From the NCBI GenBank assembly GCA_933228895.1, contig OW121855.1:38268698-38332697 (forward strand): a stretch of 64,000 nt of DNA. Direction: 5' to 3'. The notes beneath the pieces are model-generated. The model had not been told where the DNA came from. It saw only the letters and a list, made by a program, of their open reading frames with translations, and made no database searches. Position 1 is the stretch's first letter. Each line of letters starts with the position of its first letter. The translations under genes were made by a program, and so were the position numbers. Shown piece by piece: positions 26,080 through 39,497 of this stretch. This DNA comes from Platycnemis pennipes. Its lineage: Eukaryota; Arthropoda; Insecta; Odonata; Platycnemididae.

Positions 26080-26400
26080 TTTGTAAGGAGTGAAGTGGGG
26101 CGTAGCTAAGCCTCTGGCTCGGCGAAAGAGAGCGAACGGACCCCGGGGGCTTTTGAGATGCGAGTGTGGAGAAAAATGGAGTGAATACGCTGAATCAAGG
26201 AGAGGAAAAAAGAAGTTTCCGAGGGAAATTCAAAGAAGGCATAAAAATATTATACTGTTGATCGTCAGCGGGTTGTTAAAGGCTGTGAAAGGGAGAATGC
26301 TGGTAAAGTGGGCAAGAGAAAAAGAACAGGCATTTGAGATGATGTGAAGGAGAGAGGAAAAAATACAAGGGATGAAGTTTGGAATAGGGTTTCAGTAAGT
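26080..26400. other. Purine-rich segment
   Basis: The plus strand is purine-rich with an 85-codon Lys/Arg-rich frame (26090-26347) that resembles no known protein. It has some look of a decayed LINE 3' region, but no diagnostic residues are readable. Confidence 0.3.
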
Positions 26401-27980
26401 TTTTCTGGAGTCATAGCAGATAAAGTGGAGGGTCTATTCCACTGATAGCCTGTACTTATCACACAGCTTGTTTCTCGTGGACACTCGAGTCCTCCCAGCA
26501 AAATTCTTAGCTATGACCTATATTTCTGTAATAATTCAAATTCAGGGAACGGAGCAAAAAAAGCTACAAGGTATCTAGAAGGTAGATTCTCGTTCCACCA
26601 TTAGTAGCACATTCAATATATGGCATGAACGTTAGTAATTGCAAAGAAAAGATAATTAAAGTCGAAGGGAAAGAGATATTGAGGAAGAAATTCCAATAAA
26701 AGTGACTAATGGAGATAACCTTCGAAGAGAGGTCTTGTGCTCGGATAAGATTCGGACCTTATCCCATCCCCATCCCTTCCATACCTATCCTTATGCCTTT
26801 CCTCCCGGTCTGAAGCGCCTATTAGTGCGGAAACAGACTTGAAAACACCCATGATGATGTGCAAGTATAGTATATATGGTCACATCACCTCCTTTGCTTT
26901 CCATGATCTCTGCATGCTCCTGATGAGGATCCTCTATGAGGATAATTCCTAAAAAGCTCGAGAGACAGACAGAGCTGCTTTGGTGACTGAATATTGCAAT
27001 AAGACCAGCGAAATTCGAATGCAATTAACAGGATACCGTATCTACAGGAATAACAATGCAGGATGGAGGAAATGAGGACTATATTCCTGTTAATTTTTCC
27101 ATGGTTTCATATAAGATCATGAGATTTATGAGTACTAGTAGCCCAATCCAATGGATCGGCAACTGCAGGCTCACAACCTGAAATTAGCATACGCAATTAT
27201 CATTGGCACCCAATCACATCACCTTCAACGTGATACGCTAATATATTCCCATTACTATACTGCATATACATCATTGTTCCAGTGGCATCAAAGTTATTCC
27301 TTTTGAAAATTATTTTGATTTTAAATAACAACGCAACATGCAAATGGGGAGGTTATGAAAGAAATAAACTACGTCCTCTTTCCCAATAATTTGTTTTTAC
27401 AATAAAAAAGAATTAAGTATATGCTAACACCAAATAAAGCTTCAAACAAATGATGACAATGTTTGATGGAATTCCAAATGACATTGATTGATCTATCGGA
27501 AAAAATGATTTTTGAGGTCAACCTAGGCTATGACGTACAGGACATAAGGTGAGAAATAATGGTAAATAATAATTACCAAACATAACTACGAAAAGATATC
27601 ACATATGAGAAAAGTTAAGACACCTAGTTAAGAAAAACTATTATAGGTAGCCGCTGATAAAAACACAAAATGTAATAAAGTGACAAAATAGCGGGTAATA
27701 AACCCACTTTGAATTCATTGATGGAGTAAAATTATACCAATGTATTTTGTTACCAATTAATCCTTTTCATTAGTCGCATTGTATATTAAATGTACTTGGA
27801 GCAGTAAATTACAGCAATTGGAGTAAATAACCGTTGATAAGAAAAAATACGAAGAGGGCGTATACTAATTATTCTAACAGGAAAAAGCAAGGAGAGATAT
27901 TTCTAGAGTGGTGTGTTAGGGATAAAACATGAATTACCATAATATCTCTCATGGTTGAACATGGATGATGAGATTAATTA
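26401..27980. other. AT-rich non-coding DNA
   Basis: No gene recognised. Short unrelated frames only. Confidence 0.4.
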
Positions 27981-27983
27981 TTT

Positions 27984-28117
27984 AGATAGAACAGATATTT
28001 AGATATTAATTAGATAGATTAGATATTTAGATATTATTTAGATAGATTAGATATTTAGATATTATTTAGATGGATTAGATATTTAGATATTATTTAGATA
28101 GATTAGATATATAGATA
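27984..28117. repeat. 28-bp tandem repeat, about 4.8 copies
   Basis: A 28-bp unit starting agatagattagatatttaga repeats at 27984, 28012, 28040, 28068 and (partial) 28096. Copies 2-4 are nearly identical; copy 1 and the partial last copy carry substitutions. The unit is itself built from GATA/GATT-type hexamers, so the minisatellite probably grew from a simple TAGAT-like repeat. Confidence 0.9.
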
Positions 28118-28299
28118 CAGATTAATTTATTAGAAGAAATTCCTGAATACTCAATAAACACTTCATTACTGTATTGACACCAAACATTTAGATTCCCATA
28201 TACCGTGAATGCATATTTAATTGTTTACAACTAGTAGTGCCATTACAGTATCTCTTTGTTATATGTAATAAGTGCACGTAGAGTAATCCTTCACCACCT

Positions 28300-28380
28300 G
28301 GCACAGACCCTGTTGATGGATGTTAGATAGAAATATCGGGTGGAGTGATGGGTCAAACGATCTTAGGACTGTTGATTGAA
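28300..28380 (+). mobile_element. Possible LINE 3'-tail scrap (weak)
   Basis: The sequence around 28320-28378 (gttagatagaaatatcgggt, then tcttaggactgttgattg) resembles the LINE tail at 19590-19645 in order and spacing: a gat-aga-a core, a gtggag motif, a tcaaac-like motif, then ctaggattgttga. The match is short and partly degraded. Confidence 0.3.
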
Positions 28381-28384
28381 AACA

Positions 28385-31300
28385 GATAATCACACGAGCT
28401 CATCATCATTTGTAAATCCAACTGGGTCGGAAATGGCTTTCACTTCATTGCTGCATTTGAAAACTCTTGGGAGACGCTTATTTAATTCTATACATATTCT
28501 ACTGACTAAAGAACATATGATGCTTTCTAGACTTCAATCATCCACTAGAAATATTTTGGTCTTTTTTAAAGATATTGTATGCTGAACCAATCGATAAGAG
28601 TAACTAAAAGTCAATGAGTAAATCTGCATCAAGATACACCACTAATCCCCTGGAAAAAAGTTCATGCCCGCGCCTCCATCACTTAAGCGTATCATTTCGT
28701 GCCATCACCTGCAATCGGAGTGCGATAAAGTTATTTGAAGTAGTATTAGAAAAAGTAGAGGTCTTATCGCATGAGGAGAAATGCTTCCACGTCCTTGTTT
28801 TGCTTAGCTTGAGGTAGATACATTGAGACAACAAAACGCCTAATCTAGCAGCTTGCTTTACCTCTCTTCGTGGTCTTCCGACTCTTGAGTCATAAAATGT
28901 TAATCATTTAATAATTCATTTAATGTATTTATGGTAATGAATTCTGAACAGTTATTTACATTTATCTCACTTTATAGGGCAACTAGTGAGAATTTAAATG
29001 GCGATAAACAAGCTCCAGGCATAGGTATTCGTATCAAAATGCAAACCCACCCCGAACACTCGAGATTTGATTCCTTCCCGGGGTTAGACTATTTTTATTT
29101 CTTTACACTGATTTACATGTACGTGGCTCATGATGCGATATATTTTCAGGCTCAAAAATGAACCTCATTGTTAAAACTAATATTGCAATCAAGGAATAGG
29201 AACTAGGTTCCTATTCCTTGATTGCAATAGTAGAACGGGTTCCTAATGAATCATGCTCAGCGGAATTTAGGCTTAAGGTAAACATTTCCATAAATAGCAG
29301 TCATTTTAATGAAGCTCTCTTATGGAGGTACTGTACTACAAAGAGTAAAGTGCATTTTGAATTATTACTTTCCGAAAATAAATACTTAGGCCGTACTACA
29401 AATCGCATCATTAAAACATTATTTTACCTGTAACTACCTGCTAGTGTTTTGAGATATCGGTATTGATGATTTAAACATTTATGGCCCTAATCAATAACTT
29501 GAGACCTTGTTTAGTTTCGGATTTTTTTGATGACTGTGATAACAATAAAATTTCGAGGAATCCTCCAAATGTATTTTATTCCTGATAAAATTAACGAATG
29601 CAATTTGCATACGCAACTATGAGAAAGGTCTCTTTAACTCAAGAAAAGTAAAAACTATTTCACTGACAAATACGTCACTTGATACGAAGAAGGGACAATC
29701 ATAGAAGTAAAGGTTGTTTTTCTTAACCCCATCCCTTTTTCTTGAATCTGGTCATATATATCCAACATTTTAATGCTCCATTTCCACCTAAACATACACA
29801 AAATCCCTTGCAAAACGGTGAAATATCACTTCGACATAATGCGTAAGGAATAATTTCAATCAAAATCATGCAAAATAAAAATTTTAGTATACGGCAGCAA
29901 AACGACCCATGAAGTTATAAGATTCTGCTAAGCCAGGAATTTTACACGAGCAACTCAGTTATTTATTTTAAGGTATTGTGCTAAATAAAAAAAAAAGAAA
30001 ACTCTAAATGGACAATGGCGAATTAAGGTGACAATATCTAATTTACGTTCATATAAACACACGAGGAATATCAAGAAACTTCCAAAAACCAGCCGAATTA
30101 TTACCTATAACTTCCATTGTCGCAAAGAAAGAAGAGACCAAAAAAATTCTGAAGGTTGCGTGATTTAAAAGATTCCTACGTTGCAGGCAGCCACATGTAC
30201 TAGCTTACTTACATCATTTCGCATTTTACTCATTCAAACAGTGTTTCAAGGCCTCGGTATTCTCAGAAGGCAAAAACGTTCTTCGAAACGGCTGTTTCAC
30301 ACTGCTCTTCCGTCAGGTCTATTGAGAACGCATGTTGTAATTCAAAGTGACAATAAAGCTTTCATGCATGAAGCCCTGACCCTTCTTCCGACCGTTCGAT
30401 TTCTGAGCAATGGAAGAGAATGCTCGGTGATGTGTGGAACAAAAGTATATTTTTAGATACCAAAGGTACTGCTGGGAACGGGAACTATCACACCATATCA
30501 AATTAAGAAAACTAAAACCACCAGAACCTATGAAGTTTGTGTCAAATTGGAATTTTTTGACCGATGCCAAATATGTATATTTCAACAACTGAGTTATTGA
30601 AGAGTTGAAATAGTATTACTTAAGGTACAGGCTATGTTTCAAGGGGTAGGTTAACCTTTTATCATTTGTGTTCTACTGGCTATGGTAGATTTTGATTTTG
30701 GCATAAAACCACTGACCTCGATCGCTATCTTTCATATGATGTCCTTCTTCCAACGTCTCAGATATTATATTGCCCAGGCTAACAATTCTTCTCCCATTCC
30801 GACCCTTTTGTCTCAACATAAATTCCTTTACTCAATAAAATAATTTCATTCATTCTTTATCAGTATGAAAGTTATTATTTACGAATTATTCATCACAAAG
30901 AAATCCCAAAAATGATATTATCCACGTCCTATCTATTTTCCAAGATATGTTGTTTAACTCATATGTTTCAACTTAATATAATGAAAAATGGCTGTTTATA
31001 GGAGTTTCGGGCCTTAGAGGCTACCTCAGAAAGGTTCAGGGAACAGAATGGTTCATCAGACACCTTATCCTTCCTAGTATCTGAGTGGCATAGTTAAATC
31101 TAGGACAAAAAGTCATTGGTTCCACTATTTCACCTTTTGTGCAATTTCATTGAGTTATCCATTCCCCCATTAGAGGGTTGATTTTAAAGGGGAGAGATCA
31201 ATCAATTTCAATTTATAGAATAATCGTAAAATAATACTCCATACGCTAAAAGAAGTAAAAATGAATAGCTGAGATATGGCTACGGCATGATCGAAAATGG

Positions 31301-32775
31301 GACACCAAACATTACACATGCGAGCGGATGATTTTGGCATAACAGACCAATCTTAATACAAATAAGATCCATGCTGCGTTTTTTTATGATTTAGTCAATA
31401 TGACTCATGATCAGTTAAAAGCAAGGGGATCGAAATATTTTCTGGGCTCGATTTTTGGGACAACCAAATTTGGGATGTGGGAATCGTAAAAAGTTCCAGA
31501 GAGCTAAGCATGTACAAATGCACTCCGGCAACTGGTCAAATACATTGCGTTTAGCATAAAACAAGAGTCAACGCAAAATAACTTGCAATTAGGAGAACAA
31601 TTTTTAATACGCCAATGGGTCAGAGGCGAGTGTTCATTCCGCACCTAACTCTGACCGGGGTTTTAATTATTTCCCGACTCGGTATCAAATAAACAATGTG
31701 ACCTAAATAGCAGCAATCTTTCAACTCCTCCGCGCCAATGATCCTTGAAAAACTTGTTTTATCATTCCGCGTCTTCCTGTTTAGCCTGGGGTGCAATTTG
31801 CAACTATCGCTGAAGTCATAACCCCAATGGTGGAGATTATTCATCGCAAAAACCAATTGAGAAGTATTATTCCGTATTGGCTCCATTTCTTTCACGATTC
31901 ATATGAATATCAATATCAATCAATAAGGATCAATAATGTTTATTTTACTTTTAGGATATTTTTCTAAAATTTGGCAAAAGCTGCAATGGACATTTACCGT
32001 CATTTAAACTAATTTTTAGTTTATTGAGGGGTTAGCAGTGAAAGGATGGACGATGCGGCACATATGCTCGAAAACAAATCGCCAGTAGAGAGGTGCTGAG
32101 ACGCTTTGAAAATTTAATAACCTTTGAGTTTGATGTTTAAAAAAACCTACAGGTCCTCTTGAAATTTGAAGTCCCTAAGATGACCTATTTCAATACATTT
32201 TATATTTGAATAAATTCCATAGCTGAATTGTTAATAACTCAATATTGGCCTATTTTCGGTACAAAAAGCAGCTTTAGGATTCTCGGAACATATTTACACC
32301 CAATACCCTATTGGTCGCTTTCATGACAATATTTTAATGAACACTCGAAACAGACTAAACTTGATTCATATTTACTTCACAAACAGAAATAAATCTACTG
32401 ATCAAGAGCTCAAAGTTCTATGCTAACTAGCCATTATTAAACAAAAATTTAATATTATTTTCAGCAAAAATTCTTCATAAAGTCAGTTTATTTTTATGCA
32501 TCCGATATGCTATTATAATAATAGAAAAAACCTATAAAATTGGTCAGAGGATCAGATCGCTCATTTCATCTACTTGAGTGAGTGGACGACATCACCGTCC
32601 ACCCAAACGACACTAGCTTAGGTGCAATCGATGAGACGCTGTAATTTGTCCTCAGCTTTGGTGTAATAGGCCCGATGAAACCAATCCTCGAGTGCTCATG
32701 GGGCCCAATAGTCATAATGGTCGACCCATTCCCGGATGATGTTCCCCGTTCTTCCGCCGGGGATTCAATTACTCG
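28385..32775. other. AT-rich non-coding DNA
   Basis: No exon, RNA gene or transposon protein I can support. A 91-codon minus-strand frame (31620-31895) is of normal amino-acid complexity but matches nothing I recognise; it might be a decayed repeat. The perfect palindrome at 29181 is listed separately. Confidence 0.4.
29181..29229. repeat. Perfect palindrome, 23-bp arms, 3-nt centre
   Basis: Arms 29181-29203 and 29207-29229 are completely complementary around the centre tag. No TIR motif or target duplication was identified. Perfect arms with so short a spacer suggest a recent fold-back duplication; as a DNA cruciform or RNA hairpin it would be very stable. Confidence 0.95.
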
Positions 32776-32779
32776 GAGA

Positions 32780-33650
32780 CATTTGACAACCCCTATTCTC
32801 CGTCGCCCTCTAGGCGACGAGGACCGCGCATGCGCATGACCGTGTAAAGTCTTTTTTTTCGCAATTCAGCAATGAGGACGTTATCTGCATGACCCTGAAG
32901 CTAACCTTTAAAGAATCATAAGAGAAAGAACGAGAGAGAGAGATGTATAAGAAAGGGGGTCGCAAGGGGAAGTGGGAGGAAGGAAGATCCCGGACGAGAA
33001 CGGCTGAAGGCGGGGTGATGAGGGAAGAAAGGCGACTTGGGAGGAGGGGAGAGTCCTGAGCGGGGGTGGGTGGGATCGTGAGGGCAGTAAAAAATACAAA
33101 AAGTGAGGGGGTCGCGGACCCGGGGGGACTTAACGGATAGATAGGGAGGGAGGGGGAGTGTTGCGTCCTCCTCATCCTCTCTGCCTTTGACTGAAAGATC
33201 CTTCGCCTCCGCTCCTCCCCCCTTTCCCTTGCTTCCCCGCCCTCTGGGCCCATGCATAATTAAGGAGGCCGTAATGAGTGCTGCTTCCCGTCGACTGTTT
33301 CCCGTGCTCGCGGGATGTGGGCGCGGGGGGGGGGGGCGGAGGAGGAGGAGGTGGCAGGGTCGCAGAGGAGAGGGCGCGGGGGAAGCGGATTTCAGACAGG
33401 GGCGGAGGAAGAGTTTGGAAGGCATGGGTCAGGGGGAAAAGTTGTGGGAGTTGGTGTACACAGCACTGGATGTCGGAGGGACAATTTAGGAGGAGGCGGA
33501 GCCCATCGCGACCCGCGCGCGAAGAATATTTTTTTATTTCGAGGAGGGACGGAGCTGAGGTGGGAGGATTCCTGACGGGGTGAACGTTTGCCTCGAGAGA
33601 GGTTGGTAGAAGGCAGGGGACGACGAGGTGGAGTTTGCGTGTAATCGGCC
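32780..33650. other. Purine-rich GC island with G-run cluster
   Basis: Purine-rich on the plus strand from 32920 to 33640. It includes a run of about twelve G at 33326-33337 followed by repeated ggagg triplet-like units to about 33350, a strong candidate G-quadruplex or triplex region. Frames of up to 169 codons on the complementary strand are Ser/Pro/Leu low complexity. No gene recognised. Confidence 0.5.
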
Positions 33651-36540
33651 GAGGAGGCTGTCATCTACGGAAGTGAGAGATAGGTTCATCAGCGAATAGA
33701 TTTCAGTAACAGCCACCATTTTTTTTCGGCAAATTTGAAGCCAAACTGCGTCTCTGACAAGAAGAAGATACTTGAAATACGCTCTCAAGAATTAGGAATT
33801 CTTGAAAATGCACTGCGACAAAATTGATAAAATTTATATTTTTCCTTCACCCTAACGTCACGTCCGACGATACGCGAGGCTTTTTGAACACTTGCCAAGC
33901 ACGAGGAAGATCGATTTCTTAAGAGCCATGCTGTACCAGGTCAATTCCAGGAAAAAAAAGACTGGCGTATTTTCAGTCTGCCTGGGGATCAATACTTATT
34001 AGAATTAATTTCCATGCTGATTTCTAATGGCAGCCCAATTTCTCGCATAAAATTGTGGGGGAATGATTGAAAGACTAATTTTAAAAGCATAATCACCAAT
34101 ATATTCGTTAGCATCATACGTTAATAAATTCTAAATAAAAGAGTTTAATTCTCACATAAAGTGGGCCGGAGAGTACTCCTACTCTCCCTAACGAAATCCC
34201 TGAATAAACCCTAATGAATCTTTGTAAAACACAAAGATTCAAGTGAAGGAAGAATATATAAAAAATTGAAACAATATGTAGAAATAAGGTAAAAATCTTA
34301 GCGTCAAATATTTATAACCTTGAGCTTAGATGATACACCTCTCATTACGGATGGAAGGATGGTTTAAAAAAGACATTCAAAATTACCCTTCGAATCAATA
34401 GCGAAACAAGAAAACTAGAGACCTTATAGTTAACAACAACGATGGTGAGTAACCACATGATCATTAATGATTTAGGCATTTACATCCTCTGCACTCCTAG
34501 CAACGTAATTGACAACTACTTTCATATATCCGTAGATCCTAGGTTTTTCATTACCTAGGGAAAATGTTTTAATCCATCCTTTAAAATTTATTTAAATTTT
34601 CAATAAAAATACTTAGACAAAAGAAAGATACAAGTATGAAAAAATAGGCCATGGTACACTAAACATCGATCGGTAGACAATAAAATAAATAAAGGAAATT
34701 GTCTCAATTAGTGCATTAAGATAAAAGAACAAACATGACCTTAGAAACTCAAGGGGAATTAAGAAAGATATTCCGCCTTCGCAACCTGTAAGTTTTAGCT
34801 TTCAAGAAGATACTCATTCAGAATATAGCATGGCACCTCAAACCGTATAGAAAATACACTTGCGGCTTTGAGCAAGACCTATGATTGTACACATTGGGTA
34901 AATTATGGACAGAAGAAAACATTTTCATTCACAGAACACAAAACATAACTCCTTCCCTCCCCTTTATCAACTATTTCCTCAGGCTCCCTCAAAGTTTTTC
35001 ATGTCGCTGCACATCATGAAATTCCTGTTTAGACTATTATTTCCTCTTCTTCAATTCATCCCATCATTTTCTTTTCCATCCAACCCAATACCAGAATTTT
35101 CCTTGTCACTATCTAGTCCACGACTCATTTATACGATTCACGGCATTGCTGAGCATCTTACTTAGATAAAAAGTGGGAGATACACTAAGTGGTAAAGCTT
35201 ATCGAAGTCAATAAATATCTCTCGTTTACACCTCTTTTGAGATTCACTGCTCGATGTAGCCCCATACAAATTTTACCCAACATATTTCCTTCCCTTACTT
35301 ATCCTCACTAATACGCCAAATTTCTCTCCAATCACAGCCATAAGGTGTGACATTTACCATCCTTCACATTTATGCCCTTCTATTTTGACGTTTCAAATTG
35401 CATTCCAACTACGGAAGAATCACGCATTACCGTTTTATTTTGATTTATCCTTAATCCAAATCTCAATCGTTTGCCTTGTTACTCAATCTATAGGTACTTT
35501 GGCCCATCAGAATATACAAATTGAAGCTCAATCATTCGATAAACTACTAAGAAAAGCCCCGTTTACATTTACTTCTACCCTCATCAAATACCAATTGCTA
35601 AATATCATTTTCCCAGTACAGATGAACGTTATATGATTTCGAGCAGGATAATTACTTACAGCTGCTCCTCTGGATTTCGGTAAATGCCAAAATTCTTCAT
35701 CATCAAATGCTACAGCAGAGACATCAGTTATAAGTTTCGGAAATTCTATTTATCTATTCCGTTCTGCGAGATACTATACTTTCATCTCCACATCGAAAGA
35801 CTTTTCAACTAGTGATTAAGTCTAAGGTAAATAACTTTTTCCAGATACATTAATCTTACGAACCATTTCATAACAGCCAGGTATCATTTGGTCCCTCATC
35901 CCAGATAAAAAACAAGTTGTAAAATGTAGCATCGTTAAAATTTCGAGCACACATACATGCATTAAAATAACCACCCAAATCGATGAAACAACTTCGGCCG
36001 TCACATTGTGGAATTTTTCCATGATTGAAAATTACAAAGTTGATTCTTATTTTTAACCACCCGAGTTCGATAACTGCAAATAATTTTAGTAAGTTAAACA
36101 TATAATTCCGTTTTGTGAAATTGGAGTTACTCTTCTAAGATCTTTAGTATATTGGATCCTGTATATAGTTCTAAAGAACACTGCCACCTTTAAAAAAATT
36201 GAAGATTTCATATTTTTACACAAATTAATGCGTAGAATATTGTATTTAATATTACAGAAACACCCAGAGGCTTAATATCATTACAAATATTAAGTGATGT
36301 CCTGCAATGATATGGAATAGTTATATTATAGGATAATTGCATATTATAAAAGCATGAAATAGAAAATTTCGAGAATAAATTATCGTCAATATCTTTTGAA
36401 ATAATTGTCGGACGTATTTCCCATCGCTCACTGCGATTTCTATGGACATTTTTTCATGTACCCTGCAATTCACTCAAAATCCTCATGTAAAATGGGATTC
36501 ATTGATGCATAGGTAGGTTTTTCTTTCGTGGATAAACTGA
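33651..36540. other. AT-rich non-coding DNA with a small hairpin
   Basis: No gene recognised. A perfect 10-bp-arm hairpin lies at 34216-34225 / 34231-34240 with loop aaaac. Confidence 0.45.
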
Positions 36541-36549
36541 TACATATTC

Positions 36550-37390
36550 TTTCGCATAGATTTGCAGTACTTCCCCGAATAGACTTTTTTTCGCGAGGAT
36601 GCGGAAGAGAACACACAAAGACAATGGTTGTCAACGATCAAACGTATTCTCCGTCGGTTTCCACACTTCTATGTCTCCGATTGCCCATGCGTTTACTCCT
36701 GTTGCAAACGTGGACTTCAAACGCGGTCGCCTTTTGTCACGCGAGATAAGAGAGCTCTCATGACTTCAGTTCTGGCTCACACTACCCGAGTAAAACAATA
36801 TTCTCCAACCTTTGCGCTGCGAGTCGCCTAGCGGAAGGCTTGATGAGAGAATAGCGACGTGCTCGACTCATTCGGTAACCCTCGCCGTGCTGCGACGAGA
36901 GCACATTCTGAAGGCGAGAGTATGAGGAAACTAAAGGAGCCACACGCAGTGTTTTCCCCAGTCCCTCCGTTCTCCGTGAGAGGCTCGAAGAGCACGGCTC
37001 CCATCCATCGCGCTGAAAATCCCTCGCTCCATCGATAAGCACCGGACATGAAAATAAAAGAGATGGTATAAAATGCACGCTGTGTGTGGACCGTGATAAG
37101 GTATGAGATGGTACCGTTGGCGGGCGCGTGGAATATTTGATGCCTGAATTAAAAATTTAATTTTCCGGACGGGAAACACAAAAAGTGTCCGAATTTGTTG
37201 TTCGGATTTCGTAGCTGGATGGGCACACATGTAGCCTCTCAACGGGGTGCAATGCGCGGAGCAGGGAAAGTGTACGGGAAAATCGTGACCATGTAGCTTA
37301 GTGGAAGATGGATTCAGATGGGTGATGGTCATGCGTCGAGTGTGGGATGTGTTCGCAGATGCGTGGACGCTACAATCCGCAGCGCAGGCA
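36550..37390. other. Moderately GC-rich segment, unknown
   Basis: Higher-complexity GC-moderate DNA than the polypurine islands. Frames of up to 133 codons (36931-37332, minus) match no family I know and overlap others on the same strand. No start, splice or promoter evidence. Confidence 0.3.
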
Positions 37391-38055
37391 CCTGCTCAGT
37401 ATTCCAAATAAAAAAAAGCAACTCATCATGAAGGCTTTTCCAATGAATTTAATCTTCGCATCACTGCTCACAAATGTGAGCGACCCAACATACACCTATA
37501 TATGATTTAAAACGACGATATGGAATAATGAAATCGCCAAGGGCAACGGGTTTTTAATCTTTCAGAACGATAACTCCGTGATCAATGAAATTCCCCTTTA
37601 GCTTCCAGGGATTTTTCGCTCAATCCACAAAAAAGAGGATTTAACTTACTACATTTGTTCCACTTCATTTATTCCACCAAAAGAACCTTATTTGGTATCT
37701 CTACCTTCACGGTGAAATTCAATAACGTCTGTGTTTCGTTCTTTTTAATCTCAACTTCATGTCTGCCATGTCCTCAACACAAGTGCGTGCAACAGATCGC
37801 GTGGCACTGCTGCTTTGCCATTGCTCTTCGTGACTAAAGTGGTTTGCATTCGCTGGAGGAAAAACCTAAATATAAGTCCATACATTAATTCACTAATAAA
37901 AATATAAATATCGATCGAAAACATCTCTTTAGTATGCGCAACAAAAATCGAATATAATCGATTGTGACTGGAATGTATATAAAAATACTTTTTAAATCTC
38001 AACTACAAGACCACCTATGTATTTACATTAGGAAACGACAATAACTCGGTAATTT
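37391..38055. other. AT-rich spacer
   Basis: No gene, RNA or repeat family recognised; only short unrelated frames. Confidence 0.4.
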
Positions 38056-38059
38056 AAAG

Positions 38060-38410
38060 CCGAACGTGACTCTGGAAGAGAAAGGGGAAAATGCTTCGGA
38101 AGAAAAGACGTACGAATGAATATAGGAAAAGGCGGAAGAATGAATAGAGGTTGAACATAGTTGGGGAGGAGAGTAGAATGCTGGCAGAAATCGGGAGATG
38201 GCAGAGTAATTACCAAACAAAGCAGGCACTTGGGGTCAAAGAAATGCTGAAGGTCACTTTTGGAGGTAGAATACCTACTGGGTAAGCGAAGGTGAGGAAG
38301 ATATATGCAAGGTCTAATGGATAATATGAAAGTGACGGGAAATATGCCGATTTGAAGAAAGAAATAGGGTAGCTATGGAGCAAAATGTCAATTAAACCAA
38401 GTACATGAGG
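38060..38410 (+). mobile_element. LINE ORF2 C-terminal relic
   Basis: The plus strand reads, through several frameshifts and stops, like the C-terminal tail of an arthropod non-LTR retrotransposon protein. LWKR near 38072 and RKKRRTNEY near 38098 come first. RMLAEIGRWQSNY near 38176 corresponds to the usual Ile-gly/x-Asn-Tyr-x-Gly-His-x-Leu block. GGRIPTG near 38262, DNMKVTGKYADLKKE-like residues near 38320-38370 and a run ending IKPST near 38400 complete the order. Order and spacing fit the family, but almost every block needs a frame change, so this is an old dead copy. The reverse-transcriptase core is absent. Clade not assigned. Confidence 0.5.
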
Positions 38411-38448
38411 GACACTCCATCTAAACCTATCAAAGCGGGTGGAAAACT

Positions 38449-38503
38449 ATTAATACGGAAATAAATCAATTCAAATTAATACGGAAATAAATGAATTCAA
38501 ATT
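38449..38503. repeat. 26-bp tandem duplication
   Basis: Two adjacent copies (38449-38474 and 38475-38500) of a 26-bp unit starting attaatacggaaataaat, differing at one base (caattc / gaattc). It directly follows the LINE relic. Confidence 0.85.
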
Positions 38504-38639
38504 CGCAGAGGCTCCTGAGTAAACGTTTATCACCCAAGCTCCCAATACAGAGCAGTTGCAATTTTCGAGCTATCTTGGAATATCCACTTCCCGGAACCTA
38601 GCTTTACAACAGCAACAACTTTATGAGTAATAGCCAATA

Positions 38640-38965
38640 GTTTCACCATGGGGGGGTTCAAGGTCGGAACGAGAGCAACCATTGGGCGGTCAAGGTACCG
38701 GGGGCGAGGCACCGTCTTTCGCTGCCTCCTGTCTCTGTTTATGCCGCTGCTCCGCGCCTTTTTTTTTTGTCCTCATTGTTATCCTTGGCCGACCCTCCCC
38801 CCTCGTCAGCCTAAACGCATCCCCTCGGGCCGTCACGTAATCCGATCGGAGAGCAAAGAGAGCACGCATGCTTCCTCAAAGACGCTTGATCAAAGCCCTG
38901 GCACGTTGCGAGAGGAACGGTGCGACACTCCTCAACTCAGTCCATTTATCCTGCACGCTTAGGAT
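38640..38965. other. GC-rich segment, no gene recognised
   Basis: A 104-codon plus-strand frame (38648-38962) lies here but resembles no family. Contains a T run at 38760-38769. Likely another compositional island. Confidence 0.35.
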
Positions 38966-39450
38966 CACTTCCAGAGGCATATGTTACAAGTGAGAGTAAT
39001 AAGGCATTCGCCCAATTCCTCACGCCCTAAAAAAGTTGTTCAAATAATGGAGATCACCATTAGGTATTTTTAAATGTTAAAATGTTATTTTCCGTGCAAC
39101 AAATAACCATTCGTAACAGGTAATTTCATAAAAATTCGGGAGAAATATGCATTCCGTTGTTCAAGTACAGTGAGTGATCCTAGGTAGGTAGATGAATTTT
39201 CAGTTTTAGCGGCTTGAATTAAAAAAAAGGAACAAATAGAGCTTTGTAATCACGCCTATTTTATTCATATTTTTATGCTTGATTCACTGAAGTAAATTAT
39301 TCCTTCTAAATTTGGGAAATAACCTCAGCTATAGGAACACCTAAAAACACAAGAGAACTATTACAAGCATTAGCCTAAATGATATGAACAGCACTTTTGA
39401 ATCAATATCATTGTGTCCTTACATCGAAAAAAGTAGTAACAGTTTAACAC
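38966..39450. other. AT-rich spacer
   Basis: No gene, RNA or repeat seen. Confidence 0.4.
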
Positions 39451-39497
39451 ATTTCGCATTAAAATAAGTTAATGTAAATGACATTCTCGGGAATGAA

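Noticed and set aside
31620..31895. 91-codon minus-strand frame in AT-rich DNA
   Set aside because: Complex sequence but no recognisable motif, splice sites or flanking coding signal; could be a decayed repeat.
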